Positions 42,857-52,041 are shown, counted from the first letter of the stretch. The stretch: 64,000 nt of DNA from CAJCJE01 sp036494465 (GCA_036494465.1 DASXOJ010000046.1:62001-126000); one strand, 5' to 3'. Notes: generated by a model not told the origin, from the letters alone. Numbers and translations: made by a program.

Positions 42857-43533
42857 CAGTCCATACCGCGGCGGCCGGGGGTCCAGAACGGCTTGGTGAC
42901 CACGTTGCGGCGCGGCCAGTCGCGGTCCTTCACCAGGTGTTTGCGCACCATCTGAATGGTGCGCGCCTCACCGGCGACGTAGGCGATCCCGGGCTTGCCG
43001 GGCAGCTTCAGCTCCCGCAACGCCGTGACCAGGCCCTCCGACGACGCCGCGGTGCCGCCCGCGCGATAGGTCCAGGTGATCGAATCGGGCAGCGCGATCC
43101 GGTCGTCCGGCGTGTCCACCTCGATGACACCGAACGCGTTCGTGCCCGACGGCAACGCGCGCAGCATCGCCGCGAACGGGACCGACGCGGTCTCCTCGCC
43201 GACGAACAGGTGGTACGGCGCGGGTTGGCGCAGCACGAACGAGCCTTCCGGCCGGGAGAAGTTCACCGGCCGGCCGACCTTGAGCGCTCGCGCCCACACG
43301 CCGCCCGGTCCGTCCTCGCCGTGGTCGAGCACGCACAGCTCGATGCTGTCGTCCTCGTAGGCGTAGATCGAGTAGCTGCGGCGCGGACCGTGCCCGTCGC
43401 CGCCGGTGCGCACCCGAACCTGCTGACCGGGCGTCCAGGACTGGCCGCGCAGTTCGGTCGCGCTGATCCTGATCTTGCGCATCCGCCTGCTGACCAGGTC
43501 GATCGCGGTCACGGTGCCGTGCAGGCCAGCCAT
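42856..43533 (-). CDS. siderophore-interacting protein (FAD/NADPH ferric reductase)
   Basis: 225 residues, slightly short for the ViuB/SIP family. FAD-binding barrel with RRSYSIYAYEDDSIELCVLDHGEDGPGGVWA pattern (RxYS and the GPGG phosphate motif) and a C-terminal NAD(P)H domain ending in IAYVAGEARTIQMVRKHL. These enzymes reduce ferric siderophores in the cytoplasm. Start ATG 43533 follows GAGAGGA. No siderophore transporter is in the window. Confidence 0.9.
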   Translation of the reverse strand: MAGLHGTVTAIDLVSRRMRKIRISATELRGQSWTPGQQVRVRTGGDGHGPRRSYSIYAYEDDSIELCVLDHGEDGPGGVWARALKVGRPVNFSRPEGSFVLRQPAPYHLFVGEETASVPFAAMLRALPSGTNAFGVIEVDTPDDRIALPDSITWTYRAGGTAASSEGLVTALRELKLPGKPGIAYVAGEARTIQMVRKHLVKDRDWPRRNVVTKPFWTPGRRGMD

Positions 43534-43565
43534 TGTCGTCGGTCCTCTCGCCGCCGTTGCGGTGA

Positions 43566-44324
43566 TCAGTATGGCTTGCGTGCCTCGATCAGGAAGCGGG
43601 GCGCCCGGCTGCGAAACGTGCCATCGGCCGTGATCCGCTCGTGCACGGCGCGGAGTTGGTCACGGTAGCGCTCGACGGTGAATCCGGGCACCGTCCACAA
43701 CACCTTGCGCAGGAAGTACACGACCGCGCCGATGTCGAAGAACTCCGAGCGCAACGTCTCTTCGCGCAGGTCCACCACGTCCAGCCCGACCTCGGCGGCG
43801 CGTGCGCGGGCGGTGTCCGTGCTGCGCGCCGGTCCTGGCGTGTGCGGGCCGATCATCGCGTTGATCAGCTCCAGTTGCTGGCCCGCGCCGATCTGCTGGG
43901 ACAGGAACGATCCGCCCGGCGCGAGCACCCGCGCGATCTCCGCCCAGTTCGTGGCCACCGGATGCCTGCTCACCACCAGATCGAACGTGCCGTCCGCGAA
44001 CGGCAGCCCGTCCTGTTCGCTCGCGGCCACCACGCGTCCGCCCAACGGTGCCAGGTGCGTTGCGGCGACTGGCACGTTCGGCTGCCAGGCTTCGGTCGCG
44101 ACCAGGAGCGCGGGCGGATGGGGGATCGACGCCAGGACTTCGCCGCCGCCGGTGTCGATGTCCAGCCCGGCGCGCACACCGGCCATCCGCTCGCCGATCA
44201 GCCGCGCGTAACCCCAGGAGGGCCGGTCCTCGATCGCGCGGCCGTCGAACCAGGAGAAGTCCCAGCCCTCCACCGGCTCGGCCGCACCCTCGGCGACCAG
44301 TCGCTCGAAGTCGCCGGAGCTCAC
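43566..44324 (-). CDS. class I SAM-dependent methyltransferase
   Basis: 252 residues from GTG 44324, whose GTGA overlaps the upstream GNAT stop. GLDIDTGGGEVLASI is motif I, LPFADGTFDLVVSRH motif II/III and RVLAPGGSFLSQQ the post motif. The ATRRHPPAL-type region before it gives a small lid. Coupled to an acetyltransferase gene, which suggests a joint modification role; substrate unknown. Confidence 0.88.
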   Translation of the reverse strand: MSSGDFERLVAEGAAEPVEGWDFSWFDGRAIEDRPSWGYARLIGERMAGVRAGLDIDTGGGEVLASIPHPPALLVATEAWQPNVPVAATHLAPLGGRVVAASEQDGLPFADGTFDLVVSRHPVATNWAEIARVLAPGGSFLSQQIGAGQQLELINAMIGPHTPGPARSTDTARARAAEVGLDVVDLREETLRSEFFDIGAVVYFLRKVLWTVPGFTVERYRDQLRAVHERITADGTFRSRAPRFLIEARKPY

Positions 44325-45103
44325 GGCGTCCAAACGTAGGGCGTCGTGGTGGTCACTTCGGTGAAGCCGAGCCGGGCCACGATCGGTTTGCTGTCCTTCG
44401 ACGCGTCGATCTGCAGGTACCGGTACCCGCGCTCGACGGCGAGCCAGGCGCGTTTGGCCAGCAGCGCGCGATAGATGCCGCGCCCGCGCCATTCCGCCAG
44501 CGTCGCTCCGCCCCAGATACCGACGAACTCGATGCCCGACTTGAACTCCGCCCAGGCGGCCGACACCACTCGTCCCCCGGCGAACGCCGCGTAGACGGTG
44601 ACCAGGCCCGCCCCGACCTCGCGGGTCAGTTGTGGCACCAGGTGGTCGCGGTTCTCCGACCACACCTCGTTCTCCATCTCCGCGATCTGCTGGAAGCCGG
44701 CCTCGTCGGTGACCTCGCGCAGTTCGACGCCCGCGGGCAGCGTCGGGCGCTCGTCGGCGATGTCGGCGGCCACCCCGATCAACACGGTTTCCACGTCCTC
44801 CGGCACGAACCCGGCGGCGCGCAACCGGTCGACCAGTTCGGCGGGCCGGTCGTGGGCGCGGGTCTTCCACTCCAGACCTTCGCCGCGCGCGGCGAAGAAG
44901 TCCTGCTGCCGCTTGATCAGCGCGTCCAGGTCCTGGCCGGTCACCCCCAGGTCGATCGGACCGTTGACGAAGCCTTGCCGGTCGCCGACCACGCGCACGA
45001 TCGGTCCGTCCGATTCCGCGAACAGGCCCGGTGGCAGGTCGCGCGTTTCGGCGGGCCGGGCTTGTTCGTCGTAGGCGCGCAGCAGTGCGGCAGCATCAGG
45101 CAT
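44321..45103 (-). CDS. GNAT family acetyltransferase
   Basis: 260 residues. The acetyl-CoA motif A is WGGATLAEWRGRGIYRALLAKRA; C-terminal QIDASKDSKPIVARLGF is motif B. An N-terminal half of about 130 residues lacks motifs, as in GNATs with a degenerate first domain. TAGCTT 6 nt before ATG 45103, with no ribosome site, suggests a leaderless mRNA. Operon with the methyltransferase. Confidence 0.88.
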   Translation of the reverse strand: MPDAAALLRAYDEQARPAETRDLPPGLFAESDGPIVRVVGDRQGFVNGPIDLGVTGQDLDALIKRQQDFFAARGEGLEWKTRAHDRPAELVDRLRAAGFVPEDVETVLIGVAADIADERPTLPAGVELREVTDEAGFQQIAEMENEVWSENRDHLVPQLTREVGAGLVTVYAAFAGGRVVSAAWAEFKSGIEFVGIWGGATLAEWRGRGIYRALLAKRAWLAVERGYRYLQIDASKDSKPIVARLGFTEVTTTTPYVWTP

Positions 45104-45202
45104 GCGGTCAAGCTAACCGGGGGATGTCGCATTCGGCAGCTGATTTTCGGCTGGTGGCGTAATCCGTGGCGGGCCCGGCGCACGCCCGACCACGATGGAG
45201 GC

Positions 45203-46012
45203 ATGACGACGGCCTGGCTCGCCCGCGATCTCGCCGAACACGACGACTGGACCTGGCGCTACGCCGAGGATCCCGCGTTGTTCGAGCGGATCCGCGCGGA
45301 GCTGGGCACCGGGCGCGGGGTCGCGCTGCTGCGCGGCCTGCCGGTCGACGGCCTGACCGACGAACAGGCGGAAGAGTTGGCAGTCGGTGTCGCCGGAAAG
45401 ATTGGTGAGGTGGTGTCGCAGGGCGGCGGTCTGGTTCGGCACGTGCGCGACCTCGGCGTCGATCCGAACGCGTCGACCAGCAAGAGCTACATGCACAGCG
45501 CGCAGCTGAGCTTCCACGCCGACCCGACCGACGTGGTCGGCCTGCTCTGCCTGCGCCCGGCCAGATCCGGTGGGCGCAGCGCGGTGCTGAACACGGTCGC
45601 GATCCACGACGAGATCGCCCGCATCCGTCCGGATCTCGTCGATCTGCTCTACGAACCGTGGTGGCACGACCAGCGAGACGGCGGCTTTGTGCAGCGCCCG
45701 CTGTATTCGCGCGACGACACTGGCCGACTGTCCGCCGCGTGGGGGCTGGACTACCTGCGCTCCGCGCAACGCGGCGCGAACGTACCCGCGTTCACGGCGG
45801 CCCAGTCCGAGCTGGTCGATCTGCTGGAGGCGCTGACCCACGATCCGCGCTTCGCGTTCACCATGGACCTGCGCGCGGGCGACTTCCAGTTCCTGAACAA
45901 CCACCTGATCATGCACAACCGCACCGCCTACGTCGATGACCCCGAGCCGGAGCGGCGCAGGCACCTGATCCGGATCTGGCTGAATACGCCACCCGCTGCC
46001 AGCTTTTCCTGA
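45203..46012 (+). CDS. TauD/TfdA-like Fe(II)/2-oxoglutarate dioxygenase
   Basis: 269 residues from ATG 45203 directly after GGAGG. Iron ligands: His and Asp in SFHADPTD, distal His in IMHNRTAYVDD, and the 2-oxoglutarate-binding Arg in RRRHLIRIW. The jelly-roll core starts at RGVALLRGLPVDG. Reaction: oxidative hydroxylation or cleavage of a small acid or amino-acid-like substrate. Divergent from the GNAT gene across 99 bp. Confidence 0.9.
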   Translation: MTTAWLARDLAEHDDWTWRYAEDPALFERIRAELGTGRGVALLRGLPVDGLTDEQAEELAVGVAGKIGEVVSQGGGLVRHVRDLGVDPNASTSKSYMHSAQLSFHADPTDVVGLLCLRPARSGGRSAVLNTVAIHDEIARIRPDLVDLLYEPWWHDQRDGGFVQRPLYSRDDTGRLSAAWGLDYLRSAQRGANVPAFTAAQSELVDLLEALTHDPRFAFTMDLRAGDFQFLNNHLIMHNRTAYVDDPEPERRRHLIRIWLNTPPAASFS

Positions 46013-46044
46013 TCGCCGTTGGCGACCGGTACTTTCTCGTAGGC

Positions 46045-46941
46045 ATGACGCCTCGGTTGCGGCTGTTGCGGTTGATCACCGGGCACTGGATCGCGCAGAC
46101 CGTGCGCGCGGTGGCCGAACTGTCCATTGCGGACCATCTGGCGGCTGGCGCGCGGCATGCCGATGACATCGCGCTGACCGAGGGCAGCGATCCGGCGGCG
46201 ACGCTGCGCCTGCTGCGCGCCTGCGTCGGCATCGAGCTGGTGACCGCGCTGCCGGACGGCCGGTTCGCGGCGACGCCGCTGCTGCGGTTGTTGCGCGCGG
46301 ACGCGCCGGACTCGTTGCGCGACACCGCGCTGACCATGGCCGCGCCCGCGCGCTGGCCCGCCTGGACACACTTCCCGGACACGATCCGCGCCGGTGTGTC
46401 CATAGTGGACTACACGGACGAGGTGGACATCTTCGCTGACGCGCTCGCCGAATCCGAGCTGGCGACCTTGATCGACACGTCGGGTGCCGAGGTGGTGGCG
46501 GATCTGGGTGGTGGTGACGGCGGGCTGGTGCACGCGCTGCTGCACCGCGATCCCGGGTTGCGCGGGCTGGTGCTGGAGTTGCCGCACGCCGTCGATGCGG
46601 CGCTCGCCCGAACTCGCCGGGAGGGGCTTGCCGACCGGTGCGAGGTTCGCGCGGGTGACTTCTTCGCGGAGATTCCGCCAGCCGATGTCTACCTGCTGAA
46701 GCTGGTGTTGCGGGACTGGAACGACGATCTGTGCGTGCGGCTGCTGCGGGCCTGCCGCCGCGCGATGGCGCCGGACGCGCGGTTGGTCGTGGTCGATTTC
46801 GCAGGCGGGCTGCTGCCTGCTGGTGCCGATCGCGATCTGGCCGAGTTCGACGAGCTGTTCGCGGCTGCCCGGCTACGTCGTGCCGACCTGGTCACGACGC
46901 GGAGCGGGTTGTGCGTCATAACGAATACTGTATACAATTGA
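46045..46941 (+). CDS. class I SAM-dependent O-methyltransferase
   Basis: 298 residues, short for the family. Dimerisation-type N-terminal helices (LITGHWIAQTVRAVAELSIADHLAAG), winged helix (TLRLLRACVGIELVT), then VVADLGGGDGGLVHALL (motif I), LKLVLRDWNDDLC (catalytic region; the usual His of DWxD-type enzymes is not obvious) and MAPDARLVVVDF. Small-molecule methyltransferase, often in secondary metabolism. Followed by an AraC gene 3 nt away. Confidence 0.87.
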   Translation: MTPRLRLLRLITGHWIAQTVRAVAELSIADHLAAGARHADDIALTEGSDPAATLRLLRACVGIELVTALPDGRFAATPLLRLLRADAPDSLRDTALTMAAPARWPAWTHFPDTIRAGVSIVDYTDEVDIFADALAESELATLIDTSGAEVVADLGGGDGGLVHALLHRDPGLRGLVLELPHAVDAALARTRREGLADRCEVRAGDFFAEIPPADVYLLKLVLRDWNDDLCVRLLRACRRAMAPDARLVVVDFAGGLLPAGADRDLAEFDELFAAARLRRADLVTTRSGLCVITNTVYN

Positions 46942-46944
46942 CAG

Positions 46945-47799
46945 ATGGAATCGGTCGTCACGCTGCCGACTGGCCGGCAGTGGTTCGGGTGCTACGCCAC
47001 CAGTCAGTCCAGTGCTGACCTGCGCCTGATCACCAACGCGGGCGCCGACTGGACCTACCGCGACACCGGACTGCCCGCGAACCGCCCGCTCACGCTCGTG
47101 CTCGGCGCCACCGAAGTGCACGCCTGCCTGCCGCTCGGCGGCACCGTGCTGGTGCGCCAGCGGGGCGTCGAGCACCGGCTGGAACCCGGGCGGTTCGGGC
47201 TGTTCGCGGGCGAGGAACCGGTCACCGCGACGCACTCGGCGCAGTGCCGGGTGCTCAGCCTGGCGATGGCCGCGCCGGGCGCGTCGAGCGCGCGACTGGG
47301 CACGCCGCTCCCGGTTTCCGGCGCGAGCGAACTGCTGATCCGGCACGTCCAGACCACCATGCGGATCGCGCCGACGCTCGGTCCGGCCGCACTGGCCGCC
47401 GCCGCTGCCGCGGCGGGCGAACTGTTCGCGGCGACGGTAGCCGACGCGGACTGGCAACCGTCGCACACCGCGCTCGCCACCCAGATCGCGCTCTACGTGG
47501 ACAGCAGGCTCGGCGATCCGCACCTGTCCGTGCACCGGATCGCCGCCGCGCACCACATCTCCGTGCGCACGCTGTACCGGATCTTCGCCCGGCGCGGCGA
47601 CACCGTGCACGGTCACCTGCGCGCGCGTCGCCTCGACCGCGCTCACCACGACCTGCTCACCAGGCCGGACCTGTCCGTGTCCGCGATCTGCACGCGGTGG
47701 GGGATCACCGACGTGTCGCACTTCGCCAGGCAGTACCGCGTGCGGTTCGGTTGCACGCCAAGGGAAACGCGTTCGGTCAGAGGCTCGATCCCGGCGTGA
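46945..47799 (+). CDS. AraC family transcriptional regulator
   Basis: 284 residues. N-terminal cupin-like sensing half (WTYRDTGLPANRPLTLVLG), linker with many Ala, then two HTH units: SVHRIAAAHHISVRTLYRIFARR and SVSAICTRWGITDVSHFARQYRVRFG. TACAAT (46933-46938) lies 6 nt before ATG 46945, a clear leaderless signal, although the gene directly follows the methyltransferase. Convergent with an SDR gene; possibly regulates it or the methyltransferase. Confidence 0.9.
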   Translation: MESVVTLPTGRQWFGCYATSQSSADLRLITNAGADWTYRDTGLPANRPLTLVLGATEVHACLPLGGTVLVRQRGVEHRLEPGRFGLFAGEEPVTATHSAQCRVLSLAMAAPGASSARLGTPLPVSGASELLIRHVQTTMRIAPTLGPAALAAAAAAAGELFAATVADADWQPSHTALATQIALYVDSRLGDPHLSVHRIAAAHHISVRTLYRIFARRGDTVHGHLRARRLDRAHHDLLTRPDLSVSAICTRWGITDVSHFARQYRVRFGCTPRETRSVRGSIPA

Positions 47800-48673
47800 G
47801 CAGGTCGCCGATGCCGACCCGGTGGAAGAAGTCGACGCGGATCCGGTCGGCGACCGCGGAGACCACCTCGCTGCCGTCCTTGCTCGGGTCGATGTGCGTG
47901 CGGAACGGCCGCTGACCCGAGGGCAGGTCGACGACGCGCACGATGGCGTCGGCGACTTCCCGCACGTCAGCGCCCTCCGGCAGCAACGCGGCCAGCGACT
48001 TGTCCAGGTTCGCGCGCAGTTCGCCGTACTTCTCGTCGTAGGCGGCGGCCACGTCGGTGTCGGCGGGGGTGCCCGCGTGCAGGAAGTGGTTGGTACCGCT
48101 GGTGTACGCGCCCGGCACGATCAGCGCGGTGTCGATGCCGAACCGGATCACCTCCGACGCATAGCTGACCGCGAGCGCGTCGGCGGCGGCTTTCGCGGCG
48201 AAGTACGGCCCGAGGAAGGGCGGGGTGCCGCCGCGCGTGCTGCTCGACGCGACCCACAGCAGCAGGCCGCTGCCCTGCGCGCGCATGCTCGGCAACGCCG
48301 CCCGGTTGACCCGCTGCGCACCGACGACATTGGTGTCGTAGATGGAAACCAGCTGTTCGGGCGTGAACGCCTCGGCCGCACCGAGCACCATGTGGCCCGC
48401 GTTGTGCACGAGGACGTCGATCCGGCCCTGTTCGGCCAGTATCCGCGCGATCGCCGCATCGACAGAGTCCTGTGCGGACACGTCCATCTCGACGGCGTGC
48501 AGGGTGACGTCGTGTTCGTGCGCGTAGCGGGCGAGTTCGGCGACCGCCTGGGCGTTGCGGCCGTCGGTGCCGCGCATGCCCGCGTAGACCGTGTGCCCGG
48601 CCTTGGCCAGCGACCGAACGGTCAACGCGCCGAATCCGCTGGACGCACCCGTGACCACGATGGTCTTGCTCAT
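47777..48673 (-). CDS. classical short-chain dehydrogenase/reductase
   Basis: 298 residues. TGASSGFG (cofactor loop), NAGHMV, catalytic Ser-Tyr-Lys with SSSTRGG..YFAAKAA (YxxxK). The extension after the active site (FFHRVGIGDLL) is typical of actinobacterial SDRs of unknown substrate. Start ATG 48673 has GAGGAGCG before it. Likely NADP-dependent oxidation or reduction of a lipid or xenobiotic. Confidence 0.9.
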   Translation of the reverse strand: MSKTIVVTGASSGFGALTVRSLAKAGHTVYAGMRGTDGRNAQAVAELARYAHEHDVTLHAVEMDVSAQDSVDAAIARILAEQGRIDVLVHNAGHMVLGAAEAFTPEQLVSIYDTNVVGAQRVNRAALPSMRAQGSGLLLWVASSSTRGGTPPFLGPYFAAKAAADALAVSYASEVIRFGIDTALIVPGAYTSGTNHFLHAGTPADTDVAAAYDEKYGELRANLDKSLAALLPEGADVREVADAIVRVVDLPSGQRPFRTHIDPSKDGSEVVSAVADRIRVDFFHRVGIGDLLTPGSSL

Positions 48674-48809
48674 CTCGCGCTCCTCAGTATCTCTGATATC
48701 GGACCATTGGTAGCGACGATAGCACGAGTTCGGACTAGTGATAACGGAAAACTGTTAGCGACGTTAGTCATGCCGTGCCGGTCGAGCTCGACCTGGATAA
48801 ACTGGGCAC

Positions 48810-49052
48810 ATGGGTTTCCTTGATGACGTCAAGAAGCAGGCAGAAGAACTGAAGGAGCGCGCCTCCGAGTACGTCGGCCAGCACGGCGAGAAGATCGCCG
48901 AGGGCATCGACAAGGTGGCGGGCAAAATCGACAACAGCACCCAGGGCAAGTACTCGGAGAAGATCCAGTCAGCCACCACGAAGGCCAAGGACGCAGCGCA
49001 GCGCTTTGGCGAACAGTCCGGCCAGCAGCCCGAGGGCAACCAGCCGGAATGA
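48810..49052 (+). CDS. Rv0909/MT0933-type antitoxin-like small protein
   Basis: 80 residues, highly charged and helical: MGFLDDVKKQAEELKERA and GIDKVAGKIDNSTQGKYSEKIQSA match the actinobacterial Rv0909 family, where Rv0909 pairs with the SRPBCC-fold toxin Rv0910. The C-terminal GEQSGQQPEG tail is disordered. TAAACT 6 nt before ATG 48810 points to a leaderless transcript. No toxin of the Rv0910 type lies alongside. Confidence 0.8.
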   Translation: MGFLDDVKKQAEELKERASEYVGQHGEKIAEGIDKVAGKIDNSTQGKYSEKIQSATTKAKDAAQRFGEQSGQQPEGNQPE

Positions 49053-49064
49053 GTGTGGGGGCTC

Positions 49065-49700
49065 CTAGCCGGGCCGGTTGAACTGCGCGGTCAGGTCCGC
49101 GTGGGTCACCGGCGCCGGTATGGGGCGTGCGCCGAGCGGGCGCAGGCCGTCCACGAACACGCGCACGTGCCGCGCGGAGAGGTTGGTCGCGTCCGCGACC
49201 GACAGGTGCGGCATGGGCCGGCAGACCAGCGCTGACGCGGTGATCAGGTCGACCGAGTTGAGGTCCTCCCGGATCACGCCCGCCGCGCGCCCCGCCATGA
49301 GCACCGTCTCCAGGTTCGCGGCGATCTCCTTCTGCATCGCGAAGATCTCCGGGTTGTCCACGGATGGCCCGCCGAGTAGCGGCAGCACGAGCTCATCGCG
49401 TCGCCCGACCAGGCTCAGCAGAAAACCTTCGACGGCGGCGGCCGGGTCGGCCAGCCTCGTCCTCGCCCGCCGCGTCTCGTTCCGTACCAGCGTGTACGCG
49501 TCCAGCACGACCTGGCGGATCAGCGCGCCGCGATCCGGGAACCGCCGGTAGAGCGTCGCGATGTTCACGCCCGCCGACCGGGCGATGTCGTCCAGCGGCG
49601 CGGACGTGCCCCGTTCGCGGAACGCGGCCCTGGCGGCGGTGAGGATCAGTTCCCGGTTGCGCGCGGCATCGGCGCGTAACCGCGTCGGCTGGGTCGTCAC
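49065..49700 (-). CDS. TetR family transcriptional regulator
   Basis: 211 residues from GTG 49700. HTH: ILTAARAAFRERGTSAPLDDIARSAGVNIATLYRRFPDRGALI pattern. TAGGAT (49712-49707) lies 6 nt before the start, so leaderless. Immediately upstream are the palindromes TACGCGTA (49711-49718) and GCGT-AA-ACGC (49714-49723) over the -10, a likely self-operator. It follows the amidohydrolase gene in the same orientation. Confidence 0.9.
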   Translation of the reverse strand: MTTQPTRLRADAARNRELILTAARAAFRERGTSAPLDDIARSAGVNIATLYRRFPDRGALIRQVVLDAYTLVRNETRRARTRLADPAAAVEGFLLSLVGRRDELVLPLLGGPSVDNPEIFAMQKEIAANLETVLMAGRAAGVIREDLNSVDLITASALVCRPMPHLSVADATNLSARHVRVFVDGLRPLGARPIPAPVTHADLTAQFNRPG

Positions 49701-49710
49701 TCTCGCATCC

Positions 49711-49723
49711 TACGCGTAAACGC
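49711..49723. promoter_or_regulatory. overlapping palindromes at a TetR -10
   Basis: TACGCGTA (49711-49718) and GCGTAAACGC (49714-49723) overlap each other and the minus-strand TAGGAT. Short arms, but the position fits autoregulation of the TetR gene at 49065-49700. Confidence 0.5.
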
Positions 49724-49738
49724 ATTGAGACTCTTCGG

Positions 49739-51355
49739 TTACGCGATCGCGGCGATCGCGACCTGGAACCCGGCGCTGTCCGGCTCGACCACTGCCAGCC
49801 GCACCGCGCGCACCCGGCTCAGGTCGACCTGACCGAACTCGGCCAGCGGGATCCGGTGCCGCTGGTAGTCCGTGGTCACCGCGATCGGCACCGTCGGCGG
49901 CTGCTTGAGCGGGTAGCCCGCGTCCAGGCTCACCAGCAACGCGGTGGGCCGATCCGCGCGCACGGTCACCTCGATCGTGCTCGCGCCGGTCAGGTTCACA
50001 CCGTCCACATCGGACCTGGTGGTCGCGAACACCGCGCCCGCGTAGCCGAAGTGGAAGCCGCGCGCGGCCATCACCGAGGTGCGCACGGTCAGCTCATCAT
50101 CGGTCACGGTCAGCTCGGCGGTCGACTCGCCGCCGGTCGACGGGCGCCAGTCCGCGACGCCGATCGGGCCGGTCGGGTGCTGGGGTCGATTCGCCAGTTC
50201 GGCGACGCGGTCGTGTACGTGCGTGCGCCAGTTGTCGTGGCGGACGGGCTCGCCGCCGATCCAGACCCCGCGAATCCGCCGCGAATCGGTGATCTGCTCG
50301 GTCGGATCGCCGTTTACCAGCAGCAGATCCGCGCGCAGACCGGGCGCGATCCGGCCCCGGTCGGTCAACCCGAACACGTCGGCGGGCGCCGACGTCGCTG
50401 CCGCGAGCGCGTCGACAGGCGACAATCCGGCCTCGACGAGCAGACCGAGTTCGTGGTGCAGGCTGACGCCGTGCGCGGTGCCGGGCATGCCCGCGTCGGT
50501 GCCGGCCAGCACCCGGCAACCACGCTCGTGCGCGTGGCGGACGTTGGCGCGCACCTGTTCGTAGCGCCAGTGCGGTGGGATGCGCCAGGTCTGGCGCAGG
50601 TTGTCGGCGGCGTCCACGTCGATCAGCCCGCGCAACGCGGGATCGGTCAGCACATCGGGGCCGTCGCGGAAGAAGCCGGAGCGCAGCGTCGCCAAGGTCG
50701 GTACCAGGACCGACGGGGCGAGGTCGGCCATGTCGTCGACCGGGACGTGCATCAACGCGTCCACGCCCGCATCGAGTGCGGTCGCCGCGTCCCTGGCGAC
50801 GGTCGCGTGCGCGAGGGCCAGCACACCGTGCTCGTGCGCGGCATCGACCAGGGCGCGGACGATCTCGGGGGAGAGGCTGTAGGCGGTGCCGCGCACCGAA
50901 TCGCAGATGATCTTGATGTAGTCCGCGCCATCGCGCAGCCTCGCTGTGACGAAGGCGTCCGCGTCGGTGATGGCGGGGGTGCCGATCCCGTATTCGGTGC
51001 CGTGCCCGCCAGGGACGGTCGCGGGAAAGCCTGCGGTTTTCGTGTTCGCCACCGGTCCCATGCCGGGCAAGCCGGTGCGCCACAACGGGTTGAGCTCCGG
51101 CGGGCTGAACATGTCCAGCGCGGTGGTCACGCCGAAGATGGCCGACTGGGTCGTCGCGTGCTCGGCCCAGAGGTGGGTGTGCGCGTCGATCAGGCCGGGC
51201 AACAGGGTGGCGCCGCGCCCATCGATCCAGGTGGCCTCGTGCCGCGCCGGATCCGCTTGCAGGTCAACGATTCGGTCGCCGTCGACCAGCACGTTGCGGT
51301 GGCCCGGCAGGATGCCTTCGCCGTCGAACACGGCGACTTCGGTGAACAACAACAT
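49739..51355 (-). CDS. amidohydrolase with C-terminal CIA30/galactose-binding-like domain
   Basis: 538 residues. Metal-dependent hydrolase barrel: HTH at His59/His61 (DAHTHLWAEH), ADYIKIICDS with bridging Lys, LALAHATVARD, LMHVPVDD and LAGTDAGMPG (Asp) supply the expected ligands. The last ~120 residues (FGYAGAVFATT, STIEVTVRADRPTALLVSLD, QRHRIPLAEFGQVDLSRVRAVRLAVVE pattern) form a beta domain resembling CIA30/carbohydrate-binding modules, not usual in this family. Overall likely a prolidase/imidazolonepropionase-like amidase. Operon with a VC0807-like membrane protein. Confidence 0.87.
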   Translation of the reverse strand: MLLFTEVAVFDGEGILPGHRNVLVDGDRIVDLQADPARHEATWIDGRGATLLPGLIDAHTHLWAEHATTQSAIFGVTTALDMFSPPELNPLWRTGLPGMGPVANTKTAGFPATVPGGHGTEYGIGTPAITDADAFVTARLRDGADYIKIICDSVRGTAYSLSPEIVRALVDAAHEHGVLALAHATVARDAATALDAGVDALMHVPVDDMADLAPSVLVPTLATLRSGFFRDGPDVLTDPALRGLIDVDAADNLRQTWRIPPHWRYEQVRANVRHAHERGCRVLAGTDAGMPGTAHGVSLHHELGLLVEAGLSPVDALAAATSAPADVFGLTDRGRIAPGLRADLLLVNGDPTEQITDSRRIRGVWIGGEPVRHDNWRTHVHDRVAELANRPQHPTGPIGVADWRPSTGGESTAELTVTDDELTVRTSVMAARGFHFGYAGAVFATTRSDVDGVNLTGASTIEVTVRADRPTALLVSLDAGYPLKQPPTVPIAVTTDYQRHRIPLAEFGQVDLSRVRAVRLAVVEPDSAGFQVAIAAIA

Positions 51356-51367
51356 GGTGGTGGCTCC

Positions 51368-51943
51368 TCACGCTTCCGCGACGCGGCGCGCTTCGCCAGC
51401 GCGCCTGCCATAGCCGGCGGTCCAGGTCATCAACACGGCCAGCGCCACTCCGGTCAGCACCGGGGAGAGGGCGGCCGCGGTGTTCACCGAAACCGTGGGG
51501 ACCAGCACGATCCGGGTGGCCGCCTCGATGAGCAGGCCGATCGCCCAGGTCAGCGTCATCACCCGCAGGCAGCGCCGGAACATCGGCGACGCCCAGTTGT
51601 CATCGGCGACGAACTGGCGGATCAGGTAGTACATCAGCGGCCGCTTCGCGCCCATGCTCGCCAGCGCGACCAGGCCGAAAACCCCGGTGTAGAGCGAATC
51701 CTTGGCCACGCCGAACTGTGGGTTGCCGGTGAGCATGGTCAGCGCGCCGCCGATGACGATGCCGCCGAGCACGCACAACGACACCACGTCGACCTTTCTG
51801 GTGCGCGCCAGCGTGAGTGCGGTCCACAGCCCACCCGCGGCGATCGAGATGAGCAGGACGGCGGTCGTCGTCAGGCCGAATCGGCCGTGCAGTGCGAAGT
51901 AGACGGCGGGGGTGAGGGCGATGTCGATCAGGAGCTGTAGCAT
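51368..51943 (-). CDS. VC0807-like membrane protein
   Basis: 191 residues with five hydrophobic segments; the spacing, LDIALTPAVYFALHGRFGL opening and basic GAKRPLMYYLIRQFV loop match the VC0807 family of unknown function. Ends 12 nt before the amidohydrolase start. Divergent from a TetR gene with a TCTCA-GT-TGAGA palindrome between them. Confidence 0.85.
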   Translation of the reverse strand: MLQLLIDIALTPAVYFALHGRFGLTTTAVLLISIAAGGLWTALTLARTRKVDVVSLCVLGGIVIGGALTMLTGNPQFGVAKDSLYTGVFGLVALASMGAKRPLMYYLIRQFVADDNWASPMFRRCLRVMTLTWAIGLLIEAATRIVLVPTVSVNTAAALSPVLTGVALAVLMTWTAGYGRRAGEARRVAEA

Positions 51944-51961
51944 GAGATTATGAAACTACAG

Positions 51962-51973
51962 TCTCAGTTGAGA
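51962..51973. promoter_or_regulatory. palindrome TCTCA-GT-TGAGA in the TetR/VC0807 divergent region
   Basis: Perfect 5-bp arms, 19 bp upstream of the membrane-protein start; the region also repeats TGAGTCT/GAGTCT elements nearer the regulator. Candidate site of the TetR at 52042. Confidence 0.55.
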
Positions 51974-52041
51974 TTCAAGTATCAAAACGAGAGCTGAGTC
52001 TAGAAAGAGACGGAGGTCTCATGTCCTGCTACGGTGAGTGC

